From: Opitutales bacterium
GTDB taxonomy: Bacteria > Verrucomicrobiota > Verrucomicrobiia > Opitutales > Opitutaceae
Assembly (NCBI GenBank): GCA_018700525.1
Contig: JABITN010000213.1
Location: forward strand, 1 to 36,262
Length of the DNA: 36,262 nucleotides
Reading direction: 5' to 3'
Below, piece by piece: positions 7,057 through 15,273 of this stretch. The notes under the pieces were generated by a model. That model had not been told where the DNA came from. It searched no databases and saw only the letters and a list, made by a program, of their open reading frames with translations. Position 1 is the stretch's first letter, and every line of letters begins with the position of its first letter. The translations under genes were made by a program, and so were the position numbers.

Positions 7057-8331
7057 CTAATCTAAATCGATGATCGACGCGTACTCCGGATCGTAGAGTC
7101 GCTTGTGAATGCGCAACGCCTGACCATCGGTCAAGTTAGCCAGGAAATCTCGAGCTACCAATCGCTTCCGCCTATAGTCCTTTCCAGCCGCCTTCATTAA
7201 AGCTGCAGCTTTTTCAGGCAAAATACGCGACTGTGGCCGATCGGTCGAAAAATAGGAATCGTCCAAAGCTCGGAAAAGATCTTCGAGAACCCTATCGCCT
7301 TTGTAATCCATCTGTTGCAGAGGGGCAGAACGGAAAATCAAATCTAAAGCCACGCGTTTGTAAAACTTGGCAACCCGCTTAGCTTGAGGGTCGATCGCAA
7401 GTTTGAACGCATATCGATTCGTAGCGCTCGCTAGGGCGCTCTTTCGAGGAACCAATCGACAAGAACTAATAAATTGTCCGATTTTCGCTCCGAATACCGC
7501 TTCCAGTCGATCCCTTCTGATATCCGCTATAAACGATTCGAACAATGGTTGCGTCTCCGCATCAAGTCCCTCCCGCGACGCCCAACGTTCCAGTCGTTCC
7601 AAAGTCAGAAAACCCGCCCGAACCCCGTCTACGATGTCATTGATGCAGTACGCTGTATCGTCCGACCAATCCATTATTTGACACTCGATACTCGAAATTC
7701 CGTCAAATGCTTCTTCGCTCTGCGGGCCTACCAAAGACGAATCAGCGCTGTGAGCGAAATCTCGATACTCTCGCTGAAAATCGTAAAGAAAGTGATTCTT
7801 AGGATTATCCCGCTCGGACATCGTGGACTTGTATTTCAGAATCCCATCGAGAAATGCCCGCGTAGGCGACATTCCCGTCTGACGTCCAACCGATTGATAC
7901 AGAGTATCCGTTATGAGGCGCAGGGTCTGAGCATTTCCTTCGAAACCATCGATGTCCTTGAAAAGGCGATGCAAAGTTCGCTCACCGCCATGCCCGAAAG
8001 GCGGATGCCCTAAATCATGACTCAGACAACACGCTTCTACTAAATCCGAATCGACAAAAAAGCCATCACTGAGATACTCGGAGTCCTTTTGCAAGAAATG
8101 GCAAATCGACCGTCCGATCTGAGCAACCTCAATCGAATGAGTCAGGCGAGTCCGATAAAAGTCGTATTCTCCAGATAAATACACCTGCGTTTTCGACTGC
8201 AACTTTCGAAACGCCGCCGAATGGATAATTCGATCTCGGTCCAATTGAAAAGGGGTCCTATAATCCTGCGGCCGAGAACCGCCCGAAAAGGGTTCGAAAT
8301 CGTAATCGTTATAAAAGGCGTTCGTCGGCAT
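7057..8331 (-). CDS. deoxyguanosinetriphosphate triphosphohydrolase-like HD protein (dGTPase family)
   Basis: dGTPase-family enzymes hydrolyse dNTPs to the nucleoside and tripolyphosphate, controlling nucleotide pools. The 424-residue product has the family opening (YRTPFQLDRDRIIHSAAFRKLQSKTQV; residues 25-50) and the HD-domain metal ligands: His65 in THSIEVAQIGR, His105-Asp106 in CCLSHDLGHPPFGHGGE, and an Asp in IMDWSDDTAY (about 221-225). The glycine-rich GHGGE segment is characteristic of the Dgt subfamily. The length is nearer the shorter Dgt-like type than the roughly 505-residue E. coli Dgt, so the preferred substrate may differ. The ATG at 8331 follows glyA by 35 bases on the same strand, so the two may be co-transcribed. 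Cytoplasmic, no signal peptide. Confidence 0.9.
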   Translation of the reverse strand: MPTNAFYNDYDFEPFSGGSRPQDYRTPFQLDRDRIIHSAAFRKLQSKTQVYLSGEYDFYRTRLTHSIEVAQIGRSICHFLQKDSEYLSDGFFVDSDLVEACCLSHDLGHPPFGHGGERTLHRLFKDIDGFEGNAQTLRLITDTLYQSVGRQTGMSPTRAFLDGILKYKSTMSERDNPKNHFLYDFQREYRDFAHSADSSLVGPQSEEAFDGISSIECQIMDWSDDTAYCINDIVDGVRAGFLTLERLERWASREGLDAETQPLFESFIADIRRDRLEAVFGAKIGQFISSCRLVPRKSALASATNRYAFKLAIDPQAKRVAKFYKRVALDLIFRSAPLQQMDYKGDRVLEDLFRALDDSYFSTDRPQSRILPEKAAALMKAAGKDYRRKRLVARDFLANLTDGQALRIHKRLYDPEYASIIDLD

Positions 8332-8366
8332 CGATTATCAGCTCGCAAATTGGAGAAGAGCCCTCC

Positions 8367-9896
8367 TTAAGAGCCGAAGTGACTCTTCAGGAATTCCAAA
8401 TCCAATTCGGGATACAGTACGAACGTTTCCAATAATGCCATTACGCGGCGTTTACCTTCTTCGACCACCCCTTCGGCGATATCGTACTTCACCTTACTCT
8501 GCTGACCAGTATTCTTCCCTTTATTCAAAATCTTTGGCGTCGTATTCGATAGGATCAGTTTGAAGATCGCGGCAATTTCCTTCATCTGCTCCACGCCCAT
8601 TCCAAGCGAAGTGACTGCAGGCGAGCCAACACGCAAACCACTCGTATAGTGAGGCCCATTCACATCGAATGGTAGAGAATTTCGGTTCAACGTAATCCCG
8701 CATTCGCGCACAGCAGCCTCGGCTTGGCGACCGTTCAGGCCGAAACCGGTCACGTCGATCAACAACAAGTGATTGTCCGAACCGCCCGTACAGATTTTCA
8801 ACCCCTCGTCGATCATCGCCTGAGCCATTGTTTTGGAATTCTCGACGACCTTAGCCGCGTAGTCCTTAAATTCCGGCTCGTTCGCTTCTTTGAAAGCGAC
8901 CGCTTTTGCCGCCATAACGTGAGGTAACGGACCGCCTATCACGAGCGGACAACCCTTATCCACAAACTCGGCAAACTCCTTCTTGCACAAAACAATGCCG
9001 CCGCGAGGACCGCGCAGAGTCTTGTGAGTCGTAGTCGTCACGACATCGGCATAGGGCATCGGGTTGTAGTCGCCTTCGAAAACATCGCCCGCAACCAATC
9101 CAGCAAAGTGAGCCATATCGACCATAAACACCGCGCCAACTTTGTCCGCGATTTCCTTCATGCGACGGAAATTAACTTTGCGTGGGTACGCACTATAGCC
9201 AGCCAATAGAATCAACGGCTTAACCTCTTCGGCCTGCTTCTCGAGCTCATCGTAATCGAGCAAACCCGTCTCTCTGCTCACCGAATAATTGTATGCATCG
9301 AAAAACTGGGCCGATATGTTGAACCGATACCCGTGGGTCAAGTGGCCACCAGAGTAATAGTCCAAGCCCAGCATACGCTGATTACCCATCGCCGCACGGA
9401 CCTTATTCCAATCTTCCCGCGACATATTCGCCGGATTGGTCTGCCCCATTTCCTCCAAAAGCGGCGTACCCACTCTCGCTTGGAGAATCGCCCAAAACGC
9501 TATCAAGTTCGCATCCGCCCCAGAGTGAGGCTGAACGTAGGCGTGCTCCGCTCTGAAAAGCTTACAAGCCTGAGCGCAAGTTTCGCTCTCAATATCGTCG
9601 ATATTGTCGCAACCCGCATAATAACGCGAGCCCGCAAACCCTTCGGCATACTTATCCGTGAGCAAATTGCCCATAGCCGCTTGCGTGTTTAGCGAAGTGA
9701 AATTTTCAGAAGCTATCAACTTGAGATTGCTGCGTTGATCCTCCAGTTCTTTGACAATCGAAGCCGCAATTGGAGCATTGACCGCCGCAACTTGTTGCAA
9801 GCTCGCAACATAGCCAAGCATCGCTGCATTTGTGTCCCCAAGCGAACGTGAAGACAAGTACTCCGAGAGGGGTGATGACGTTTGTGTGTCAGACAT
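8367..9896 (-). CDS. glyA: serine hydroxymethyltransferase, long (chlamydial-type) form
   Basis: This PLP enzyme interconverts serine and glycine with transfer of a one-carbon unit to tetrahydrofolate. Recognisable blocks in the 509 residues are LIASENFTS (60-68), DKYAEGFAGSRYYAGCDNID (81-100), PHSGADANL (123-131), GGHLTHG (183-189), MVDMAHFAGLVAG with the PLP-binding Asp (259-270) and VTTTTHKTLRGPRGG with the Schiff-base Lys292. It is about 90 residues longer than the usual bacterial enzyme. The extra length comes from the N-terminal 45 residues and an insertion at about 142-180 (GTPLLEEMGQTNPANMSRED region). That architecture resembles the chlamydial enzymes. The ATG at 9896 is 28 bases downstream of the GTAGAATC motif; no glycine riboswitch is visible in the leader. 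Confidence 0.95.
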   Translation of the reverse strand: MSDTQTSSPLSEYLSSRSLGDTNAAMLGYVASLQQVAAVNAPIAASIVKELEDQRSNLKLIASENFTSLNTQAAMGNLLTDKYAEGFAGSRYYAGCDNIDDIESETCAQACKLFRAEHAYVQPHSGADANLIAFWAILQARVGTPLLEEMGQTNPANMSREDWNKVRAAMGNQRMLGLDYYSGGHLTHGYRFNISAQFFDAYNYSVSRETGLLDYDELEKQAEEVKPLILLAGYSAYPRKVNFRRMKEIADKVGAVFMVDMAHFAGLVAGDVFEGDYNPMPYADVVTTTTHKTLRGPRGGIVLCKKEFAEFVDKGCPLVIGGPLPHVMAAKAVAFKEANEPEFKDYAAKVVENSKTMAQAMIDEGLKICTGGSDNHLLLIDVTGFGLNGRQAEAAVRECGITLNRNSLPFDVNGPHYTSGLRVGSPAVTSLGMGVEQMKEIAAIFKLILSNTTPKILNKGKNTGQQSKVKYDIAEGVVEEGKRRVMALLETFVLYPELDLEFLKSHFGS

Positions 9897-9923
9897 TTTG
9901 GAAGCTTTTGAATGTGAATGATG

Positions 9924-9936
9924 AAAATGATTCTAC
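9924..9936 (-). promoter_or_regulatory. recurring intergenic motif, copy 2, just upstream of glyA
   Basis: The minus strand reads GTAGAATCATTTT, identical to 7015-7027, 27 bases before the glyA start. TAGAAT may act as a -10 element. The only -35-like hexamer nearby (TTGACT, about 100 bases further upstream) is too far away to pair with it. Confidence 0.35.
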
Positions 9937-10168
9937 CCAGGCGCACGATAGAATCGCGAAGCTTCCTAGCGGTCGATCCCGCCTTTATCGCCAGTCGCGA
10001 AGACGCCAAGATGAGAAAGCGAATGCTCGAGAGAAGTCAACAGTCGACATTTCATTTCTAAACAAAATTCTCTCGCCCTATCATTGGAAGCGACCGATCT
10101 CCGAGCGGCCATTAATCCTTGAGGCTTCTGAAAGATGACATCGTTCAGCAGGGCCCACCTCCACCAAA

Positions 10169-11248
10169 TTATTTCGAATCCCTACCTATGAGCGATCCCC
10201 AGTAATTCGCAAACACCAGATGCTGACGCGCATCCTCCTGGGCAACGTTCCAAACAGGCGACGCCAGAGAATCAATATCCACCATTCCAAAAGCGTCAAT
10301 CGGACTAATCGGCCCCCCGACCGCTCGAGCGATCGTCTTATCGAGCCACTGATTCAATCGCTCCAACCGCGCCGCATCGTCGCGCAATAGAAGATAAGCC
10401 GCTTCCCAATCGACAATCGACTCGAGAATGTCGCCGCTCAATTGCCCGCCCCACAACCAATACGCCCCGTCGTTCGCCCAGTTTTTGAGTTCAACCCACT
10501 GCTCCTCGCTCATCGAATTCAACGGATTGACGAATCGAATTTTCGAACCTATCGCAGAGACCGATTCGAAATTCACGAGAGGAGGCCGTGCCCATGCAGT
10601 AGCCAATGTATGAATGAGAGCGTCGAAACGATCACTCTTCCGATCGACGGAATTTGCCACGACCGGACGATCCAACTCGATTGCATTCGGGGCCCCTAGC
10701 TTATCGGTCAACGCCAAGATTCGCGACTGCATATCAAGGATGTTCGTAGCGAATGCCCATGAAATCGTGTCTTGATCGGACTGCGTGCCGGTCGGCCAAT
10801 TCGCCGCAACCGCCGTTTCCCAATCGCCAGGATTCTCCAAATAATAATCCGGATTGCCCGTGTATATTCGAAGCAGCTCCAAAATTCCCGACCGGCGAAG
10901 CTTTTTGTCCGGCTCAGCCATTCCATAAGCGATCAACGGAATCGAAACCGCCCGATCCTTCGCCTTGAAAGCGGTAAGCATGAAACGATCAGGAGCGACC
11001 TTCAACCCACTCGCCACGTAGGAAAGCTCCTGGATGCATTTTTCGCAACTCAAACTATACACGAGGATCCGATCGGGGATCACGCTCGCCTCTCCACCCG
11101 GAGCCAGCCAATCCATCGAATACGCCAACAATGGCTGCACCGGAAGAACGATCGATTGCTCGGATTGAGCATTTACCCATAATCCGGATACAATTAATAA
11201 AATAGCGGAAATGCCCAAGGCCCTGGTAGAAAATCGAGTTTTCAACAT
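10169..11248 (-). CDS. secreted protein of unknown function with a CxxC motif
   Basis: I do not recognise this protein. The chosen start (ATG at 11248) gives 359 residues that begin with a basic region and a hydrophobic segment (LGISAILLIVSGLWVNAQ), a signal peptide with likely cleavage after VNA. Soon after it comes ILVYSLSCEKCIQELSYVA, a beta-strand followed by C68-E-K-C71 and a helix, which resembles a thioredoxin-fold active site. The remainder is a mixed alpha/beta region rich in Trp with no known motif. An upstream in-frame ATG at 11269 would add seven residues and put more charge before the signal. The gene stands alone on the minus strand: 272 bases before glyA and divergent from the small membrane protein at 11388. 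A redox or disulfide role in the periplasm is only a guess. Confidence 0.65.
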   Translation of the reverse strand: MLKTRFSTRALGISAILLIVSGLWVNAQSEQSIVLPVQPLLAYSMDWLAPGGEASVIPDRILVYSLSCEKCIQELSYVASGLKVAPDRFMLTAFKAKDRAVSIPLIAYGMAEPDKKLRRSGILELLRIYTGNPDYYLENPGDWETAVAANWPTGTQSDQDTISWAFATNILDMQSRILALTDKLGAPNAIELDRPVVANSVDRKSDRFDALIHTLATAWARPPLVNFESVSAIGSKIRFVNPLNSMSEEQWVELKNWANDGAYWLWGGQLSGDILESIVDWEAAYLLLRDDAARLERLNQWLDKTIARAVGGPISPIDAFGMVDIDSLASPVWNVAQEDARQHLVFANYWGSLIGRDSK

Positions 11249-11316
11249 ACCCCGGCACTGAAGCCGCATAAGTCCGCGAGCGCAAATCAGAAATCACGGC
11301 GAGGCCGGCGAGTCTC

Positions 11317-11329
11317 AAAACGATTCTAC
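11317..11329 (-). promoter_or_regulatory. recurring intergenic motif, copy 3
   Basis: GTAGAATCGTTTT on the minus strand, one base different from the copies at 7015 and 9924. It lies 68 bases upstream of the 11248 start. A TTGTCA hexamer stands 20 bases before TAGAAT, a longer spacer than usual for a sigma-70 promoter. Confidence 0.35.
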
Positions 11330-11387
11330 TCTATCGTTACCCTCTAATTGACAATCCCTCCAAAATCCTCAAAACACATATCCACTC

Positions 11388-11606
11388 ATGAAACTCACTT
11401 CACGTCTCTTCATCATTCTTTTCTTATTCGCCGCGAAAACAGCCGCTCACCCGACCGTTCTGCCCCATTCCCACCCGCACACAGACGAAGCCGGCGCTCT
11501 TAACTCCGCTCTTGCGATAGGCGGTCTCGCCCTCATAGCCGGATTCGCTTGGTTCGCCAACTGGAAGCTCGCCAAATCAGCCAAGAAGAAGCGTTCCGAC
11601 CGCTAG
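11388..11606 (+). CDS. small histidine-rich single-pass membrane protein
   Basis: This 72-residue protein of unknown function has an N-terminal signal-like segment (LFIILFLFAAKTAA), then an exposed His-rich stretch (HPTVLPHSHPHTDE, five His in 14 residues), a membrane segment (LNSALAIGGLALIAGFAWFA) and a basic tail (KLAKSAKKKRSDR). The His cluster would face the periplasm if the first segment is cleaved and the tail stays inside; metal binding is possible but unproven. The ThuA gene follows after 26 bases, so they probably share a transcript. A TTGACA hexamer at 11348-11353 may be a -35 box, but the -10 region is poor. Confidence 0.55.
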   Translation: MKLTSRLFIILFLFAAKTAAHPTVLPHSHPHTDEAGALNSALAIGGLALIAGFAWFANWKLAKSAKKKRSDR

Positions 11607-11632
11607 CTCATTTTTATCGACCAGCTCGACCT

Positions 11633-12583
11633 ATGGAAAACGTACTATTCAAGACCCTTCTGGTATCGATCGCAGCGATCTTCGTCTCTAGCCTAAGCTT
11701 CGCCGGCAAAGCCAAAGTCCTCCTCGTCGCCGGTAAGAAAAGCCACGGATACAATGCTCATGAGCACAATGCAGGATCTCTCCTGCTAGCGAAGATGCTC
11801 AACGAAAGCGGTCTGGAAATCAACGCTTCCGTTTATTACAATGAGGAAAATCCAGGCTGGCCCACCGACAAGAAACTTCTCAAAGGAATCGATTCCGTTG
11901 TTATCTATTGCGACGGCGGACAACGCCACGTAGCCAACAATCATGTAGGGGCTATCGACGCCCTGCAAGCCAAAGGCGTAGGGGTAGGTTGCCTCCACTA
12001 TGGAGTCGAAACGGTCGACGGCGAAGCGGGCGACGCTTTCCTTCGCTGGATGGGCGGCTACTACCAGCTCTATAAATCCGTCAATCCGCATTGGACTCCA
12101 CACTTCGAAACGTTCCCCGATCACCCCGTTGCCAATGGTGTCAACCCTTTCGGCATTAACGACGAGTGGTACTTCAACATGCGTTTCCGCAAAGATATGA
12201 AAGGCGTCACCCCTATCCTTTCCGCCGTTCCGCCACTCGATGTAATTCCCGAAAAAGACCATCACCACAACTCCACCCCAGACGCCCGTGCCGCCGTTGC
12301 TCGAGGCACTCTTCAGCACGTAATGTGGGTATCGGAAAACGAAGATGGCAGCCGCGGGTTCGGATTCACTGGCGGTCACTTTCACGACAACTGGCTGGAC
12401 GACAATTTCCGAAAAGTTGTGCTCAACGCAATCTGCTGGATCTCGGACGTAAAAATTCCCGCCGATGGCGTCGCCTCCAAAGCTCCAACGCTCGAAGAGC
12501 TTAAGCAAAATCAAGATTACCCGGAGGATCTCTCCAAAATTCGAGCGGACAAATACGCCCCCGAAATAAATTGGAAGCGATAG
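11633..12583 (+). CDS. secreted ThuA-domain protein
   Basis: The 316-residue protein starts with a signal peptide (MENVLFKTLLVSIAAIFVSSLSFAG) followed by KAKVLLVAGKKSHGYNAHEH, the first strand and loop of the ThuA fold, which is related to class I glutamine amidotransferases. Further family features are VVIYCDGG, GVGVGCLHYGVE (the nucleophile-elbow-like segment, with Cys) and FTGGHFHDNW near the end. ThuA was named from trehalose utilisation in rhizobia; in planctomycetes and verrucomicrobia many secreted paralogues occur beside oxidoreductases and cytochrome proteins, probably acting on modified sugars. The frame is open upstream to a TTG at 11549, but that overlaps the previous gene and would bury the signal peptide, so the ATG at 11633 was chosen. 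The last 35 residues are charged and unstructured-looking. Confidence 0.85.
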   Translation: MENVLFKTLLVSIAAIFVSSLSFAGKAKVLLVAGKKSHGYNAHEHNAGSLLLAKMLNESGLEINASVYYNEENPGWPTDKKLLKGIDSVVIYCDGGQRHVANNHVGAIDALQAKGVGVGCLHYGVETVDGEAGDAFLRWMGGYYQLYKSVNPHWTPHFETFPDHPVANGVNPFGINDEWYFNMRFRKDMKGVTPILSAVPPLDVIPEKDHHHNSTPDARAAVARGTLQHVMWVSENEDGSRGFGFTGGHFHDNWLDDNFRKVVLNAICWISDVKIPADGVASKAPTLEELKQNQDYPEDLSKIRADKYAPEINWKR

Positions 12584-12608
12584 CCGCTCCTTTTGACCAT
12601 TCGAGTTC

Positions 12609-12622
12609 TTGATTTAAATCAA
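12609..12622. promoter_or_regulatory. perfect FNR/CRP-family binding palindrome
   Basis: TTGATTTAAATCAA is a perfect 14-base palindrome and matches the FNR/ANR consensus TTGAT-N4-ATCAA exactly. It lies in the 143-base spacer after the ThuA gene and 104 bases before the start of the monoheme protein at 12727, the expected place for an activator or repressor site of that gene. No convincing -10 box is seen at the usual distance. Confidence 0.55.
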
Positions 12623-12726
12623 ACCTTTCCAATTGACGGCTTGAACCACCGCCACACGCCAATAGAAGGCCGATTCATTCGCATTGCTCGTCCATTCGCG
12701 AGCGATGCCCTGACTCTTCCATTTAA

Positions 12727-13974
12727 ATGAGACTCCTAACCTTCGCCTTCATCGTTCTCGTCTGCCTTCAGGTAACATTCGCTCAGAAATTCTACGAGCT
12801 TGAGCCGATTAACTACAGCAAGAGCGAAGCCGAGGACGCCATAACCGACTACTTCTCAAGCCCTGAGAATATCGAAGCCTGGAAGAGCGAAGGCGACAAG
12901 GGTTACCTCGCCAACTTTTTAGAAGCCTTCGAGATCCCCGCAGCCTCCCAAGTTCTGGTGTTCTCAAAAACTAGCCTCCAAGTAGAACGTATCTTTCCCA
13001 ACAGTCCGCGGGCCATCTACTACAACGACGACATCTACGTCGGCTGGGTTCCTTACAGTGACATGCTAGAGATATCCGTATCCAGCCCCAAGACTGGAAC
13101 CAATTTCTACTCGCTCAAACCCGTCGACGGAAAGCCCAAACTCACGCGCCAAACGCACGACTGCCTGCGCTGCCACGGAGGATCATTCACCCGCGACGTC
13201 CCTGGCCACCTTGTCCGCTCCGTTTACCCCGATTTCGAAGGCCAGCCAATATTCAAAGCCGGCACCCATTTCACAGACCAGACCACTCCTCTTGAAAACC
13301 GCTGGGGCGGATGGCTCGTCTCCCGCTCGCCGATGGACCATATGGGAAACACAATCTTCAAAGAAACTGACCGAGGAGCCGACCAAGGAAGACCGTTTAC
13401 GATAAAAGACGTCCCGAACATCGACTACCCAGGAAAAGGCAGCGATATCGTGTCTCTCCTAATCCTCGGACACCAAACCCAATTACACACTCTGATGGCC
13501 GACCTCACCATCAAAACGCGACGCGCTCTGCACGACCAAAAGATCATGGACGAGCTCCTCCAACGCGACGAGCCCCTATCCGACTCCACCCGAAGCCGTA
13601 TCAAGCACGCCGCCGACAAGGTTCTCAAATGCATGTTCTTCATCGAAGAAATCGATCTCCCGAAGATCGATATGGCGGGCTCCGTATTTTCCAAGAACTT
13701 CACCCAGCGCAGCCCCAAAGACAGCCAAGACCGTTCCCTCTTCGAACTGCAGATGGATGGGCGCATGCTTCGCTACCCATTCAGCTATTTAATCTACTCC
13801 GACACCTTCAACAACCTGCCGCCCGAAGCCCTCAACTACATCTGGGCCGAAATTGAACGGATCTTGGCGCCAACTGAACGGCGCGAAGGATACGAACGCC
13901 TTTCCCGGCGAAATAAAATCACTATCAAGGAAATCCTTCTTGAAACCCACCCCTCCCCCAAGAAGTATTGGTGA
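12727..13974 (+). CDS. secreted monoheme c-type cytochrome-like protein of unknown function
   Basis: The 415-residue product has a signal peptide (MRLLTFAFIVLVCLQVTFAQ) and one heme c attachment motif, C146-L-R-C149-H150, within THDCLRCHGG. The surrounding sequence (RQTHDCLRCHGGSFTRDVPG) sits in the middle of the protein, not in a small separate cytochrome domain. The flanking regions show no other known motif; His and Met residues after the motif (for example SPMDHMGN) could supply the sixth heme ligand. Similar proteins with a single central CxxCH occur in planctomycetes and verrucomicrobia, but I know of no proven function. The FNR-type palindrome upstream suggests control by oxygen or nitrogen oxides. 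The C-terminal 130 residues are helical and charged. It appears to be transcribed alone. Confidence 0.7.
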   Translation: MRLLTFAFIVLVCLQVTFAQKFYELEPINYSKSEAEDAITDYFSSPENIEAWKSEGDKGYLANFLEAFEIPAASQVLVFSKTSLQVERIFPNSPRAIYYNDDIYVGWVPYSDMLEISVSSPKTGTNFYSLKPVDGKPKLTRQTHDCLRCHGGSFTRDVPGHLVRSVYPDFEGQPIFKAGTHFTDQTTPLENRWGGWLVSRSPMDHMGNTIFKETDRGADQGRPFTIKDVPNIDYPGKGSDIVSLLILGHQTQLHTLMADLTIKTRRALHDQKIMDELLQRDEPLSDSTRSRIKHAADKVLKCMFFIEEIDLPKIDMAGSVFSKNFTQRSPKDSQDRSLFELQMDGRMLRYPFSYLIYSDTFNNLPPEALNYIWAEIERILAPTERREGYERLSRRNKITIKEILLETHPSPKKYW

Positions 13975-14173
13975 CATAGAACGCGAAACCAAAACCCGGG
14001 CAACCGCCCTATAATGGATCTTCGCCGAGATACCCATATTTCCTTTTGCCCCTAACGCCCTTTTTAAGAGCCCCTCGAAAACCCATGCCCGAATTGTACA
14101 ATGGATTGCCTAATCAATACAAGATGGTTAACCCTTTTCAGTATATCCTCTAGAAATACCTAAATACTCTCTT

Positions 14174-15202
14174 ATGAATTATCCCAAACTCCATAACGCA
14201 ATGTGGCCCGGCCTCGTAGGCAAGGGCGGTGACGAACCCGGTGCAGAACCGCCAATTAGCCTCGACCGCATGCTCGAATTAACCGCAGGCGCAGACGTCG
14301 ATGGACAAAAATTCGAAGGCATCGACTACTTTCTCTTTCACCCTCACACCGATCCTGACGCCAGCGAAGACGAACTTAAGGCCATTGCCGACAAGATCGC
14401 CGGACATGGTTTCACCGTTGGATCGCTCGTAGCGCCAATCTGGCCAGGCACGGTTGGCGACGCAGCCATGGGCACCGAGGAACAGCAAGGGAAGTTCCTC
14501 ACCGCCATCGAAAAAGCCTGCCGCATTGCGAAAATCTTCAATGAACACGGCGTACGCCAATACGGTTGCATCCGGATAGACTCGGCTTCCGGGGTCGAAG
14601 ACTGGCATAAAGATCCAACCACCAATACCCAGCGTATCGCCGACACGTTCAAAAAAGCCGCTCAAATAGCAGCCGACAATGGCGAACGCCTCGCTGCCGA
14701 AGGCGAAATCTGCTGGGCTGGTATGCACTCCTGGAAGGATATGCTCAATTTGCTTGAAGCAGTCGGAATGCCCGAATCACTCGGCTTCCAGTGCGACCTC
14801 GCCCACACATACCTTTACCTTCTAGGCTATAATGCACCAGAGCATGCGCTGCTAAAAGAAGGTTACAGCCAAGAAGAATTCGACGACGCCTACAAGACGA
14901 TGGCCGACGCTCTACGCCCTTGGACTATAGACTTCCACGTTGCCCAAAACGATGGCAGCGTACACGGCACTGGCTCGCACGACAAGACCGGCAAGCATTG
15001 CCCAGCCGACGATCCGAATGGCAAACTAGACATTGTGAAATGCTCCGGCTACTGGCTCGAAGGCGCAGCCGAACGCGGCATCAAACATATCTGCTGGGAT
15101 GGATGCATGTTCCCCAACGACATGCTCGAGACGCAAGCCACCTGGAACACGATTCTCAAATCAATGATCGACGTTCGCGACGCTCACGGCTGGAACGCGT
15201 AA
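14174..15202 (+). CDS. xylose-isomerase-like TIM-barrel protein (sugar isomerase/epimerase family)
   Basis: The 342 residues form an AP_endonuc_2/xylose-isomerase-like barrel: [11 protein letters not shown] near the start, then [24 protein letters not shown] (metal-ligand Glu), [17 protein letters not shown] (Asp/His ligands), [12 protein letters not shown] and [12 protein letters not shown] towards the end. Such enzymes use a divalent metal to isomerise or epimerise sugars and related keto compounds in the cytoplasm. There is no signal peptide. The next gene, also a TIM-barrel isomerase, follows after 71 bases and the pair ends in a terminator at 16121, so they form one unit. The exact substrate cannot be read from the sequence; the region's sugar-acting genes suggest an oxidised hexose or keto-sugar. 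The ATG at 14174 is preceded by an A/T-rich leader. Confidence 0.8.
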   Translation: MNYPKLHNAMWPGLVGKGGDEPGAEPPISLDRMLELTAGADVDGQKFEGIDYFLFHPHTDPDASEDELKAIADKIAGHGFTVGSLVAPIWPGTVGDAAMGTEEQQGKFLTAIEKACRIAKIFNEHGVRQYGCIRIDSASGVEDWHKDPTTNTQRIADTFKKAAQIAADNGERLAAEGEICWAGMHSWKDMLNLLEAVGMPESLGFQCDLAHTYLYLLGYNAPEHALLKEGYSQEEFDDAYKTMADALRPWTIDFHVAQNDGSVHGTGSHDKTGKHCPADDPNGKLDIVKCSGYWLEGAAERGIKHICWDGCMFPNDMLETQATWNTILKSMIDVRDAHGWNA

Positions 15203-15273
15203 AAACCTTTTAGATCAAGGGGCGAGTTTCAAACGAAGCCCGCCCCAATCTTTAACCCAAATACCGAAAAATT

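Noticed and set aside
9897-10168. Possible riboswitch (glycine or tetrahydrofolate type) in the glyA leader
   Set aside because: No conserved core of a known riboswitch was seen on the minus strand; only the GTAGAATC motif stands out.
11549-11632. Upstream TTG extension of the ThuA gene
   Set aside because: It overlaps the preceding gene and would place 28 hydrophilic residues before a clear signal peptide.
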